A program made the position numbers and the translations under genes. 64,000 nt of DNA from Okapia johnstoni (Eukaryota > Chordata > Mammalia > Artiodactyla > Giraffidae): NCBI GenBank assembly GCA_024291935.2, contig CM044315.1, forward strand, positions 50,504,385 to 50,568,384, written 5' to 3'. Below are positions 36,386 to 48,569 of the stretch, piece by piece; position 1 is the stretch's first letter; every line of letters begins with the position of its first letter. Below the pieces are notes generated by a model that searched no databases, was not told where the DNA came from, and worked only from the letters and a program-made list of their open reading frames with translations.

Positions 36386-36629
36386 ATAGCCCTTACAGAA
36401 GCTTCTTCTCAGTCTTCTAATAAACGTATGAGCCAGTATATGAATGTTTGAAAGGTTTCTATTCAAAAGAATGATTTTCCTACAACACCATTTACATATA
36501 TAATGAGACATTACATATATAATGAGACTTTTATACTCACAGATACCAAAGTAATACTTATCTTGTTTCTGTCACCCAAAGAAGAGCTTTATACATATCA
36601 GTATAAGAATGTAGAATACCCAAAATGTG

Positions 36630-36890
36630 TAGTTAGCTTGAGTTCCAATCCTGGCTCCATAATGTAACTGGAGGACTTGGAAAAGTTTCTGAATGATTTA
36701 AGACTCAGTTTCCTTATCTACACCAGTACAGTAATGGTATCATATCAGCATAGTAATGGTATCAGCACAGCAATGGTATCTCCATCATACCATTACTGTG
36801 AGAATTAAATGAGACAATGAATATAAAGCTCTTAGAACAATCCCTGGAACACAGTAAATACTCAGTATGTCTTGGGTTATTGTTATTATC
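36630..36890 (+). repeat. MIR SINE with internal tandem units and a hairpin
   Basis: MIR order is clear: gagttccaatcctggctcca, gactcagtttccttatctac, gtgagaattaaatgagacaa, cagtaaatactcagtatg. Between the two core parts, 36724-36780 holds three near-copies of a unit like cagcacagcaatggtat, followed by an inverted copy at 36787-36800. Confidence 0.8.
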
Positions 36891-37229
36891 GTGCTCGTTA
36901 GCCTCATTGAGTTTCTCAACAGTTGCTTAGGTGACTCCATGTATTATTCCTTATCTGTTCATGCTGTGCAGCTGCCCGTGAATCTCATGAAGGAATATAA
37001 GAATTGCTGTCTCCTAATCTGAAACTCCCAATAAAACTTTTTGTCAAAAATCCTTTGTTTTCTTCCTCGGAGCTCAAAGTATCCCCTGCCCTTTTCTGTC
37101 TTAGAGTTTGGGGATGTGAACAATTCTCACTGATTATAACAAATTAAGAGTTACATAGAGGATAGCCACATAATACCATGGTTATAAATATGTATTTGGA
37201 ATATGGAGAAAGCATAGTTCTCTGCAAGT

Positions 37230-37375
37230 ACATAGTTCTCTATTTCATGGTTTCCTCAACTGTGTAATAGAAATCTCTGAATGTTAAATAAACTAATGTA
37301 TATAAATTACTTAGAGAGCCATCATAGTAATTGTCCAATAAATGGTATTTATTATTTTATTATTATGCAGGAGTA
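37230..37375 (+). repeat. MIR 3' part
   Basis: tttcatggtttcctcaactg, gaatgttaaataaactaatg and aattgtccaataaatggtat in MIR order. No promoter head seen. Confidence 0.6.
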
Positions 37376-38964
37376 TTATTAAGGAAAGAGGACTTGAAGC
37401 CCAGGGAACATACTTTGAACAACAAACAAACACTAGGACAGGAATGAGATAGGAATAGAAAAATAATTGGAAAATAACTGCTGAGACTTTCACATCCACC
37501 ATGGTGAAGGAACTAAATAATCTAAGGGTCCTTTTGCTATGAAATGATGGCATATTATATTGTATTGTTCTATTTATTTTTTTCATGAGCTTACTAGAAA
37601 TAAAGGAAGTATCCCAGAAAGGAAAACTATTTTCAACCCACAAGCTGAAAAGTGGGGAACTGAGCAGGAGGCACAGTGAGATTATGGGTAGATCATACCA
37701 TTGCTACAATCAGGAGACTCAGAGCCAGCAGGAGAGTAGAGAGTCAGGCCTGAAACTCCTGGAGTAGTCCTGGATCCTGGAAAATGCATAAAGTGATCCT
37801 AGTTTGGTAGTACCCTTTGGTTGCCAATAGAAATAAATATGAATCCCCTCTAGATGGAAGCACCTTCAATTCAGATCACCAGGTTTCAACAGATTAAAAT
37901 GAACAATGTATGAGTTGCAATCAAAGATTTCCAAACATGTAAGGAAATGGTCTTTTGCAAGAAACAAATGATAAACCTCAGATTGAGGTCGCTAAGAAAT
38001 TAAGATATGGGCTGATACAGAACATGAATTAATGTTTAAAAATTAAAAATACAATTAAAAAAGAAATCATCAAAAATATTTAGGCATACATGAAGATGAA
38101 CCAAATAGAACTTTTCAAAACAAAGCAATAAAGTGTTATATTCAAAATTAAATAAGTTAAATAGTAAAATAGATAATTAATGAACTGAAAGATGAAACTC
38201 TGAATTAATTACTCAAAATACAGCAGAATGTGAACAAAGGACAAAATATGATTCTGTGTTTAAGAGAGATACAGAATAGACTGAGAAGGGCCTAACATGT
38301 ATCAGCGTATTTGAAAGGTATTGACTGAGAATTTTCTAGAACTGATGAAAGATATAAATTCAAAGCTACAGGAAGCTCTACCAAGAGGAGTAAGGGAAGT
38401 GACACCCATATCTAGTCATGCATTTTTTCATTTATTCATTCAGCAAGTATCAGTGGTGCAGCCGCTGTGTATAGGTGCTATTCCAGGCTCCTGAGAAAGA
38501 ACAGTAAACAAAAAGACAGAAGTTCCTACTCTCTTGATGCTTATAACCTAAGCAAATTATCTATTAGAAGGTGATACTTGCCACAGAAAAAAAGAAATAA
38601 TAGGCACAAATGAAGGGGGATTGAGAGTATCATGGTAGGGAGAGGGGTAAAATTGCAGTATTAGTAGGGTAGTCATTTTTGAGAGGAGATCCAAGAAAAC
38701 ACTTGAAGGAAAAAATGGGATTAGCCCCTGGAGATACAGGAGAAGTTCCAGACAGTAAGTACAGTTAGAGCAAAGTCTTCAAGATGGGAGCATGTTGAAG
38801 GAATGGTTAGAATGCTTGCGTGGATGAGTGTACCAAATAAAGGGGAGAATAGGAGATGAGGAATTTCTGGAGGGCCAGAGACTTAGATTGTTTTCACTCT
38901 GAGTGAAGTAGGGAGACAAGGTAGGGTTTTGAGCAGAGGAGAGATGTGAAATGATCATGACTTT

Positions 38965-39165
38965 AGTTCCTGGTGGCTCAGACAGTAAAGAATCTGCCTG
39001 CAAGGAGACCTGGGCTCGATCCTTGGGTCAGGAAGATTCCCTGGAGAAGGAAATGGCAACCCACTCGAATATTCTTGCCTGGAGAATCCCTTGGATGGAG
39101 GAGCCTGGAAGGCTGCAGTCTATAGGGTCACACAGAATTGGATACAACTGAAGTGACTTAGCACG
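38965..39165 (+). mobile_element. Bov-tA SINE
   Basis: Sense copy: cctggtggctcagacagtaa, then atggcaacccactcgaatat to acaactgaagtgacttagca. The tRNA head lacks its first bases and part of the middle (cctgcaaggagacctgggct). Confidence 0.9.
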
Positions 39166-39239
39166 CACACATGAGATAGGAAAGGTTTGCGTGGAGCAAG
39201 CTTGGTTTAGAAATGGGATTGATCAGAAGTGTAGTTTTG

Positions 39240-39335
39240 TTTTTTGGTTTTTTTTTCCTTTTTTTTTAATTTTTTTACTTTACAATATTGTATTGGTTTT
39301 GCCATACATTGACATGAATCCGCCATGAGTGTACA
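39240..39335 (-). mobile_element. Very short L1 3' end
   Basis: About 95 bases: T-rich tract, tttacaatattgtattggtt and ttgccatacattgacatgaa, the extreme 3' end of ruminant L1 in antisense. Flanks tgtagttttg before and tgtaattttg after (one mismatch) suggest a target-site duplication in the L2. Confidence 0.8.
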
Positions 39336-40290
39336 TGTGTAATTTTGAATATGTGGAGTTTGAGATGTTTATTAGGCATTAAGATGGAGATGTCACATAG
39401 GCAGTTCAATATACAGTTGAATGTACAGAGAAAGAGATAGTTAGCCTAAATAAATATATTTAGGAATCAGGATTATTAGAGCCATGAGAATGGCTGAGAT
39501 CACCAAGAAATTAGGTGTAGGTAGAGATGTTGACCAAAGACTGAGTTCAGAGGCCCTGCAACATTAAGAGGTCAGAGAGAAGAGAATGGAACAGCAAAGA
39601 CAACAGAGGAGAAATGGGTTTTCTTTGAAAACTAAAAGGATGTGATGTTATAGAAGCCAAGTTTAAAAAAAACAAAAACGGAGAGGGTGATAAACCATGT
39701 CAAACGGGGCAGATTGGTCAAGAAAGATAAGAACGGAGAATAGACTTTGGATACATAAATATGGCAAGATCATTGGTAATCTGATTAGGGTAGTTTTGGT
39801 AGCATAATGAGGAAGAAAAGCCTAATTAGGGTGGATTGAGGGAGGATTGGAGGAGAGGAATTATAGACAGACAACATACATGGCTATTTGGGAGAGTTTT
39901 ATTGCAGTGAAGGACAAGAAATCAGGCAGTGGATAGGGGTAAGACTGTCAAAAGTAGTCTTTCTTTTGTTTTACTCTTTAAGGTGGGAGAAAGGAAAATA
40001 TGCTTGCATATTGTCTGGAATGAATACATTAGAGAGCAAGAAATTAATGATGTAAAAGAAAGAAATTGTGGAAGTTCAGAATACCAAAGACAAAATATTT
40101 TAAAAACGATAAGAGAGAAAAGACAGATTGCATACAAAGGAACAGTTAAGCTGAAGAAGACTTTTTCAAAGCAACAAAAGGAGCAAAATAATACCTTCAA
40201 AGAGCTAAGAAAAAAAATAATGGTCAGCCTATAGCTGTATACTCAGCAAAACTATCTTTCAAGAATGACGGTAACATTGAAGATATTTTA

Positions 40291-41978
40291 GTTCATTTCA
40301 GTTGCTCAGTCGTGTTCGACTCTTTGTGACCCCATGAACCGCAGCACACCAGGACTCCCTACTGCTGATGCTGCTGCTAAGTCGCTTCAGTCGTGTCCAA
40401 CTCTGTGCGACCCCATAGATGGTGGCCCACCAGGCTCCCCCGTCTCTGGGATTCTCCAGGCAAGAACACTGGAGTGGGTTGCCATTTCCTTCTCCAATGC
40501 AGGAAAATGAAAAGTGAGAGTGAAGTCGCTCAGTCTTGTCTGACTCTTCGCGACCCCATGGACTGACTTCAGCCTACCAGGCTCCTCCCTCCGTGGGATT
40601 TTCCAGGCAAGAGTACTGGAGTGGGTTGCCATTGCCTTCCTGTCCATCACCAACTCCCGCAGTCAACCCAAACCCATGTCCATTGAGTCAGTGATGCCAT
40701 CCAACCATCTCATCCTCTGTGATACATCCTCCTGCCCTCAACCTTTCCCAGCATCAGGGTGTTTTCAAATGAGTCAGCTCTTCGCATCAGGTGGCCAAAG
40801 TATTGGAGTTTCAGCTTCAACATCAGTCCTTCCAATGAACACCCAAGACCGATCTCCTTTAGGATGGACTGGTTGGATCTCCTAGCAATCCAAGGGACTC
40901 TCAAGAGTCTTCTCCAACACAACAGTTCAAAAGCATCAATTCTTCGGAGCTCAGCTTTCTTTATAGTCCAAATTTCACATCCATACATGACTACTGGAAA
41001 AACCATAGCCTTGCCTGGACGGACCTTTGTTGACAAAGTAATGTCTCTGCTTTTTAATATGCTGTCTAGATTGGTCATAACTTTCCTTCCAAGGAGCAAG
41101 CATCTTTAATTTCATCGCTGCAGTCACCATCTGTAGTGATTTTGGAGCTCAGAAAAATAAAGTCTGCTACTGTTTCCACTGTTTCTCCATCTATTTCCCA
41201 TGAAGTGATGGGACCAGATGCCATGATCTTAGTTTTCTGAATGTTGAGCTTTAAGCCAACTTTTTCACTCTCCTCTTTCACTTTCATCAAGACGCTCTTT
41301 AGTTCTTCTTCACTTTCTGCCGTAAGGGTGGTGTCATCTGCATATCTGAGGTTATTGATATTTCTCCTGGCAATCTTGATTCCAGCTTGTGCTTCCTCCA
41401 GCCCATTGTTTCTCATGATGTACTCTGCATATAAGTTAAATAAGCAGGGTGACAATATACAGCCTTGACGTACTACTTTTCCTATTTGGAACCAGTCTAT
41501 TGTTCCATGTCCAGTTCTAACTGTTGCTTCCTGATCTGCATACAGGTTTCTCAAGAGGCAGTTCAGGTGGTCTGGTATTCCCATCTCTTTCAGAATTTTC
41601 CCACAGTTTATTGTGATCTACACAGTCAAAGGCTTTGGCATAGTCAATAAAGCAGAAATAGATGTTTTTCTGGAACTCTCTTGCTTTTTTAGATGATCCA
41701 GCGGATATTGGCAATTTGATCTCTGGTTCCTCTGCCTTTTCTAAAACCAGCTTAAACATCTGGAAGTTCACAGTTCATGTATTCCTGAAGCCTGGCCTTG
41801 GAGAATTTTGAGCATTACTTTACTAGCCTGTGAGATGAGTGCAATTGTGCAGTAGTTTGAGCATTCTTTGGCATTGCTTTTCTTTGGGATTGGAATGAAA
41901 ACTGACCTTTTCCAGTCCTGTGGACACTGCTGAGTTTTCTAAATTTGCTGACATATTGAATGCAGCACTTTCACAGCA
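40291..41978 (-). mobile_element. BovB LINE with 12-base target-site duplication, split by Bov-A2
   Basis: Antisense BovB from its 3' end (gttgctcagtcgtgttcgac) to a 5' break in the linker before RT. Positions 41075-41584 keep a 169-codon frame with GCILSPCLFNLY and NLRYADDTTL. Positions 40710-41099 keep the C-terminal domain. Frame changes near 41100 and 41590 disable it. Identical flanks gaagatatttta at 40279-40290 and 41979-41990 give exact boundaries. A Bov-A2 lies inside at 40361-40638. Confidence 0.95.
40361..40638 (-). mobile_element. Bov-A2 dimeric SINE inside BovB
   Basis: Two BovB-derived half units joined by the aaaatgaaaagtgagagtga linker, starting at a CTG-rich tail (gctgatgctgctgctaagtc). 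It interrupts the BovB 3' end: ccaggactccct at the left resumes as tcctgtccatcacc at the right. Confidence 0.93.
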
Positions 41979-42137
41979 GAAGATATTTTAAGATAAGCAA
42001 AAACTAGAGTTTACAAGTAGACCTATATTAATACTAAAGGAGTGCTTACTTCTAGAGGGAAAAATGGTTCTGCAAAAATGTATGAGATGCAAGAATGAAT
42101 GGTGAGCAAACAAAATTAATTGGTAAATGTGTAGGTA

Positions 42138-42352
42138 GGGCTTCCCTGGTGACTCAGACAGTAAAGAATTCCCCTGCAATGTGGGAGAGCTGGGTTCAAT
42201 TCCTGGGTTGGGAAGATCCCCTGGAGGAGGGCATGGCAACCCACTCCAGTATTCTTGCCTGGAAAATCTCCATGGACAAAGGTGCCTGGCAGGCTATAGT
42301 TTGTGGTGTCACAAAGAGTTGGACATGACTGAGCGACTAACAGCATAGCACA
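42138..42352 (+). mobile_element. Bov-tA SINE
   Basis: Sense copy from agggcttccctggtgactca to gacatgactgagcgactaac, with a well-kept tRNA-like head. Confidence 0.94.
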
Positions 42353-43359
42353 GAACTTAAGAAACTTTGTACAAAATAATATAATATCCAATTTTTTGAG
42401 GTATAACTGTATATAAGTAAAATACAGAGGAATAATCAGACTGGGATGATTATTGAATAATCTAAGGTTCTTATATTTCCTGGGTTGACTTTAGACTTGG
42501 TTAGTAAGTACACAGTCAATTTTCAAGAATAATTTGTTCTAAAAATTACTGGTTTAGTAGATATCTCTAAACCAGTAAAGGGGGAAAACAATATAAGTTA
42601 ACAAACAAAAACTGATCGATTTTTAAAGGACAAGAATTGGAAGTGTTGATACAAAGTGGAACAGGAAATACAAAAACGAAGAAGGTTGAAACAAAAGTAA
42701 ATATAACAATACATTAAATGTATTAATCTCACCAATTAGAATACAGAGATTGTCAGATCAAATTAAAATATAAACATACAAATTGGAGCTGTGTTCTTTA
42801 CAGAAGTTACAAAAACATAAGGAAAATGGAAGTTTGAAAGTGAAGGGATACAGAAAATACTGTATTCCTATGCATCTTCCCAGAGATACTTTATGTATAC
42901 ATAAGAAAATATATATATTGTTCTTACTTCTTATATGAATTATAGAATATTGTATATAATTTTTATAATTTTATAATGTTTTATTTCTTTTTTTCATTTA
43001 ACAAAGCCTCTAGTGATCATTCACTATCACTAGAGACTTTCTCCTCTTTATATGGAAATACAGTATTCTACTGTGCAAATATACTATAATATTTTTAACC
43101 AGTCATTATTGATGGACATTAAAGTTGTTTCTAATTAAAAGGACATTTAAAGTCGAGTGTTGCCATCCAGAGAAATACTGAAAAAATTTTATTGAGTATG
43201 ATAGCACATTTAGACTGTTGGATGCACATAAAATATTTAATGTGTAAATAGGAATTTTTCCTTTGTAAAAATGACCATGCTGATCAATTTCATGTAGATG
43301 TGTGCTTATATTTCAGAAAATAACATTTTATATTAGTCTACTTTTCTCTCTTTTTCAAG

Positions 43360-43491
43360 GAATATGGTGGTGTTACCTAGAATACAGCAAACTTCAGGAA
43401 CAGCCAGGTTCTCAGTTAAATGTATATACCATCGGGATTCAGACTGACATAAGCATGTACTTCCGCCTGAAACAAACATGGTTCGCACTTA
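43360..43491 (+). CDS. SLC44A5: SLC44A5 exon 7 of window: loop after helix 3
   Basis: A 132-base exon between a strong polypyrimidine acceptor (ctctttttcaag) and gtgagtgg. It encodes GIWWCYLEYSKLQEQPGSQ and continues NVYTIGIQTDISMYFRLKQTWFAL. The YGI-x-x-CY, GIQT(D/N)IS-x-Y and QTWFA motifs are shared with SLC44 paralogues. By family topology this is an intracellular loop leading to the fourth helix. Confidence 0.92.
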
Positions 43492-46415
43492 GTGAGTGGA
43501 TTTTAAAAACTTGCTTCGTTAAAATTGTAATAACAAGAAAGCATCTTTTTGTCTAAAGAAAACTTGGGTTGGTATAACTTTTTAAATACATCTATTGCTA
43601 ACATCATTAAAATAAGTGTCTATAATACTAGTAGCCATAGTAAATGGAAAGTCATTGAGGGGAATTTATTATATAATCTAAGAAAATGTTACTATACAAT
43701 GATCTCAAGCTATTTTCCTTCAACTTAACATGAGTTGGATATAGACATTAATATCTAAGAAAGGTATTTAAAAGGAAAAAATGCTTGATATTTCAAACTT
43801 GCATTTAAAAAAAGGAAAAAAAACTGAAGCAACAAGTTTTTCATGACAGGACTTTTAAACCACTGGTTATAGAATTGGAATAATAAGTAATTTTTACAAA
43901 TTTACATTTTTTAGTGTTTATTTAGATTAAGTTAGTTAAGGGTAATATTAACAGAATTTTGAAAGGTAGATGATTTCAGAGGTGGCTTCAATAGTTTTTG
44001 TTATGCTATTCCTTGTTCTTTACAGAGATTCATGTTCTTTAATGAAGATTTTTTAAATGATCTCTAATTACATGGTGCTTTAAAAAAATTTCATCTTCCT
44101 ATATTGTTGAAGTTAGAGAGCCAGACAAGACAAGTTTGAGGAAGCCTGGTAAGGAGCCCAGACAGCCTCAGAGGAGGGCAATATCTTGGAGAGCATCATG
44201 ATTCCAGAATGGATCCCTTAACATAATCTGAAAACTTAATTTTGCCACTTCACCCAGAAGTCATTTGGGTGGCTTTCAGAGACAGGCTCACAGCATGTCA
44301 CCAGAGTGTCATTGTATCTGTTTACACTATTAGGATACTCTCTCAGAATGCAGACATATCCCACCTAGGACACTGCTTTCCTGGGCTCAGTGCACATGGG
44401 GAATAACATTACTAATGAGAAAGTTTTTTTAGCAGAGACCCTTGGATAGTCTTGAGAGGTGTTTTCTTCAGACTCATGTCTAGCTTGATGACCTACCCTG
44501 GCTGCACAGAAGCCCCCACAAGATTCCTGTGTCTGACATATTCAGTGTTTCTCTGTTCCTTGGATAGTGCTAGCTCAAAATGCCAAATTCTTGCTCTTTT
44601 GGTTCCCATTTCTAGCTCTCATGCAGCTAATTCCCTTCAATAATGTAACACATTATTTTTTTCAAATATGTTTCAGAAGAACTTCATTGATAGCCATTTC
44701 TTTCTTTCTTTTTTTTTTTTGACTATAAAAATCAAGCATCTTGGGACTTATATCCTCATCCCTTTTCCTGAATTTGAGTGATTCTATATCCCTCAGTAGT
44801 CACCATACTGTTACCTATCATTTCTGAAGATGACAAATCTCATCCATTATGTATTGAAACCTCTAGTTTTACTCTCAGATGGATGTTAGTTACAGGTTCT
44901 ACGGTCATCCCGCTGCTGTCTTTTAAGGATCTTCGACACAAAATCATTGAGATGATTAGAATCTGCCATTGGAAAAGTTAAGAGAGGTACTTTGAGGAAA
45001 ATGCAGAGCTTGCTTTTATTTTCAAGTCTAGGAATACTTAACTTTCCTCAAATGAGTGTTAACTTTCATAATCCATTATGAAATAATATCAGACATTATT
45101 TGCTCTGTGTTTATAATTCTCAGCACCAGTGACAAGGGTATACATGTAAAATCATACTTATTGACAGAAACACGAAAAATATGTGTAGTAATGCACATAA
45201 AAATTATCATTTTATGAGTCTTGGATTATATTAGAAGGTGGTTCTATTCTCATTTCTATTAATTATCCCAGCCTCCTTGATAAAGTTAGATTTATACCAG
45301 CTTCTCTGTAGGGTCTCAAAAAATATGTTTCTATTGTTTGCTCTTACTTAAACAAAAGGAGGGAATATATAAATCCAAAAGACTGCTAAATTTCTTTAAT
45401 ATAGCCATTTAAAATAATATAATTTTGTAAAAGTACAAATTTAATATGCAATGTTCTTTTTCAATGCAATTTCGGAACATAAAGTGACTGATACAGTTTA
45501 TATTCTTAAGTTTATCCAAAGAAGATAATGATTTTAGCTTAATATGGCTACATTCTGCAGTTTCGGGCTCAGTGTTGCTTTAAAAGAATCAGTTATACAT
45601 AAAAACATAAATACACAGTTGCAATAAAAGAAGATGTAGCAGGGAGAAATTACATTACTGAGAAACCTCCCACATCTCTGGGTTAACCAGTTTCTCCTCA
45701 CTTGGAGATACTAACTGAAGTATGATAAACATCTGACTCTTAGTGCTATAACAATAGAATAAACTAATGAGTGTCCTCTGATTGGAAGTGTTCAGACATG
45801 AGCAGAATAACTAGCAGGAATGTTATAGAGTAGGTCCTTTCATGGGTAGGAATTTAGCTTTTCATTAAGTTTCTTTCATGATTTCAGAATCTGCTATTAG
45901 CCATACTAATTCCTTAATTTAGACTCCATGTCTTTTCACTTTTTAACATCTCTGAGGTCAGGATCCATTTTATAATCAATAGACAGACATTTAACAAAGG
46001 ATTTTTTACTTTTCCTCAAAGGTTATTACTAAATTAAAGGTATGTCATAGAATTGAGGAAATATAATAATTAGGGCTGTTTGGCTTCAAGTAAAAACAAA
46101 CAAAGCTGGAGGCAAGGCAGAGGCATTTATTCTAAGAACAGAGAAGTGTCTCACCAAACTCAAAATAGCAGAAGAGCAGCTGGACTTCCAAGTGGACCTG
46201 GATCTAGGAAACAAAAAGCCAAAATGGAGCCAAGGTTTCCTCTACTTGCTCTCTTTCTGTACACTTGTACACTTTATTCTTTCTTCGCAGGTTCACTTAC
46301 TTTACATAAATGTGGTTTTGACACAGTTAATGTGTATAACTCTTAGTTCAAGAGGCATACAAACGTCAATTCAAAACTAAACTAGACCTAAAGGAGTGGA
46401 TTGAGGGGTGAGAGA
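43492..46415. other. Intronic sequence, largely unassigned
   Basis: No exon, RNA gene or clear young repeat. A T-rich run lies at 44700-44720. Several ORFs of 60-90 codons on the + strand (44452, 44778, 46080) show no family motifs. Confidence 0.45.
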
Positions 46416-46492
46416 GAGACTCGGGAGGGAGGGGTTATATGTATGCTTACAGTGATTCACGATGTTGTACAGCAGGAAAAAAAAACTGCAGC
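46416..46492 (+). repeat. L1 3' end remnant
   Basis: gaggggttatatgtatgctt, acagtgattcacgatgttgt and acagcaggaaaaaaaaact follow the L1 3' UTR order (a gattcact...gttgtacagcagaaac type). Confidence 0.5.
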
Positions 46493-47068
46493 TGCTGCTG
46501 CTAAATTCTAATTCTGAAACTTTTATTACACAGCTTGGGTTGGCATTACACTCTGATTTTATCAAGGCAGTCATGATGGGTGGGGTCACAAACTAAAAAT
46601 GTGGTATCCCAGAGCCCTACCCTGTCCATCAGCAAGATCAATTAAGAGGCATTGTGAGCCTGGCAGCAGCTCAAAAACTTTCTTCTGTAATGATTCTCTT
46701 ACTCAAAGAAGTTTACAAGTGAAAACATCTAAAACAGAGTTGTCTAAAGCAGCCCTTCCTTTTCTTCTCTGCCTATCTTCTCATTTCTACAAGTGGTGTG
46801 AAATGTTTCCATAGATAAAATAAGCCTGTCCAACACAGTTGTTTAAAGTCTAGCTAAAAGTTTTAATCCAGAATTTTTTTTTAAAGCATTTCTGAGAGAT
46901 TTTAAAAGTGAATTTCTAAAACTGGCATTTTTGGAGAGGTAGCACTGCTTAAATTATGAAGTGTCAGAGCTGGCAGAAATCATCATGAAGATCAGTCTAA
47001 TGTTTGCAGAGAAATTTGCTCTTTGGATTGATTTGCATCGCACACTAATATTTTTTTCCTGTTTAAAG

Positions 47069-47168
47069 TGATAATACTCTGCCTCCTTGAACTGTTCATC
47101 ATCCTCATGCTGATCTTCCTCAGGAACCGAATCCGTATTTCCATCGCCCTGCTGAAGGAGGGGAGCAA
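47069..47168 (+). CDS. SLC44A5: SLC44A5 exon 8 of window: helix 4 and basic loop
   Basis: A 100-base exon between ttcctgtttaaag and gtaaggcc. It reads [18 protein letters not shown] followed by [17 protein letters not shown] hydrophobic helix followed by LRNRIRI and ALLKE is a strong SLC44 signature. Two leftover bases combine with the first base of the next exon to give Lys. Confidence 0.93.
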
Positions 47169-48191
47169 GTAAGGCCTTGATGGAGAGACTCACATAATGT
47201 ATATCCGTCATTCATATCAGTCACTGCTTATTTGTAGATGCCCCAGACTCTTTGCCCTTTAAGACGGCTTGTTAAATCTGCTTTCCATTCAAGAAAACTT
47301 GTTCAAGTTCAGACTTTGCCACATATTAAAAAGTTCACACTAACAAGTCCTTCAAAATCCCCAAACATCAATTATGTTAGAGCAAAGTAAAGCTAAAACC
47401 TGTGTAGTCTGTGCACTAGCACTTTTTTAAAACACCAAATATATGTTAGGAGGATGGCTTATGTGAAAGTAAGTGATAAAGTGCTAATAAAAGTTAGTTA
47501 TATTATATGTTGTATGACTCCCATACTGAATTGTATGTTAATAGTGATGGTTGAGATCATTTGTAGAACTGTAAAACACTGTAATTCTATAAAGTCAATT
47601 ATGTGCTCTGCTAGTTTTGTATAAGTAACAAAATTTGCCAGTAGACAGAGTAGTTGGTCTTAGCAGCACCAGACTATAGGTTTTTGTATCTACAGCTCTC
47701 AATTCAGGAACATTGTATACCCAGAGTCATTTTTATTTTAAAATATTACAAAATAAACACAATTTTTCATAAAATTCACGCTATGATGTAATAATAACAC
47801 CTACAGTTTCTAAACTATTCCAAAAGGTCACTTGAAGATAATACATTAAACTTTTGAATAATGCGTGGAAACAACAAAGTAAGTATTACTAAAAGCCAAC
47901 AGATCATGTTCTTTGTTAAGAACAATGGAAATTGGGTTGTTAATGACCAAGGACCAAATTTTTTTAAATAGTCTTTAAGGATTGTTTTAACAAAATCGTC
48001 ATCTATAATAATAATAGTGCCACCTAGAGCCAGTGTTTGAAATAGTTAACAAGCAGTTTGCTAAATTAAATCTGTCCTTCCCACAATAACTGAAGCCCTA
48101 TCATTAACCACTGAAAGCTACTGATTTGCTGGGTTATTCCTTAAATGATATGATATTGTACAATTCACTTATCCAACTGCTATGCCTCTAA
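47169..48191. other. Intronic sequence with nothing recognised
   Basis: AT-rich, with no repeat or exon recognised. Confidence 0.45.
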
Positions 48192-48227
48192 ATGTGTGTG
48201 TGTGTGTGTGTGTGTGCATGTGTGTGT
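48192..48227. repeat. TG microsatellite
   Basis: About 12 TG units, one CA interruption, then four more units. Possibly length-variable. Confidence 0.9.
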
Positions 48228-48436
48228 TAAAGGGCAGTTACTACTGTGACAGATTAATTTTTTTTTTCAAAGGAAAATAAGAGCTGGAATAAACTGATGT
48301 GAGAATACAGGGTAGTCATCATAGGGATTCCCAGTATTTCACTCACATCAGTGTCTGGAGGAAAGAGAGAATAGCATAGTCTAAATAGTGAGGTGGAGAA
48401 GGTACAAATAAAAAAACGAATCTAAAATGTATCAGT

Positions 48437-48556
48437 GTGGGAATTCCCTAGTGGTCCAGTGGTTAGGGCTCTGGGCTTCCACTGTAGCAGGCAAGGGTTC
48501 CATCAGCCAGTCCAGGAACTAAGATTATGCATGCCCCATGGCGTGACTAAAGAAAA
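48437..48556 (+). mobile_element. CHR-type tRNA-Glu SINE
   Basis: Sense copy: gggaattccctagtggtcca, ttagggctctgggcttccac, caggaactaagattatgcat and an A-rich tail. Flanking aatgtatcagtg (48426-48437) and aatgtgtcagtg (about 48558-48569) resemble a target-site duplication with one change. Confidence 0.85.
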
Positions 48557-48569
48557 AAATGTGTCAGTG

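Larger units (their letters stand above)
38427..40075 (-). mobile_element. L2 LINE, long antisense copy
   Basis: Antisense L2: 3' end at catttattcattcagcaagt (about 38430), then ggcagtttt-type blocks, gggttttgagcagaggagag, tttgagatgtttattaggca, gccatgagaatggctgagat and gcaacattaagaggtcagag. A Bov-tA (38965-39165) and a 100-base L1 end (39240-39335) interrupt it. The rightmost boundary is approximate. Confidence 0.7.
37850..42890 (+). mobile_element. Old sense L1M/HAL1, split by L2, BovB and Bov-tA
   Basis: Pieces in L1 ORF1 to ORF2 order: 37980-38400 (atgaactgaaagatgaaact, attttctagaactgatgaaa), 40080-40290 (gagagaaaagacagattgca, ctgtatactcagcaaaacta), 41979-42130 (aagcaaaaactagagtttac), and 42650-42850 (caccaattagaatacagaga). 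Between them sit an antisense L2, a BovB and a Bov-tA. The order identifies it as one element. HAL1 and L1M cannot be told apart by eye. Confidence 0.62.

Noticed and set aside
46080..46380. ORFs of 88 and 62 codons on the + strand
   Set aside because: They lie in an intron between SLC44A5 exons and no partner exons fit. One shows a hydrophobic run, but without any known motif.
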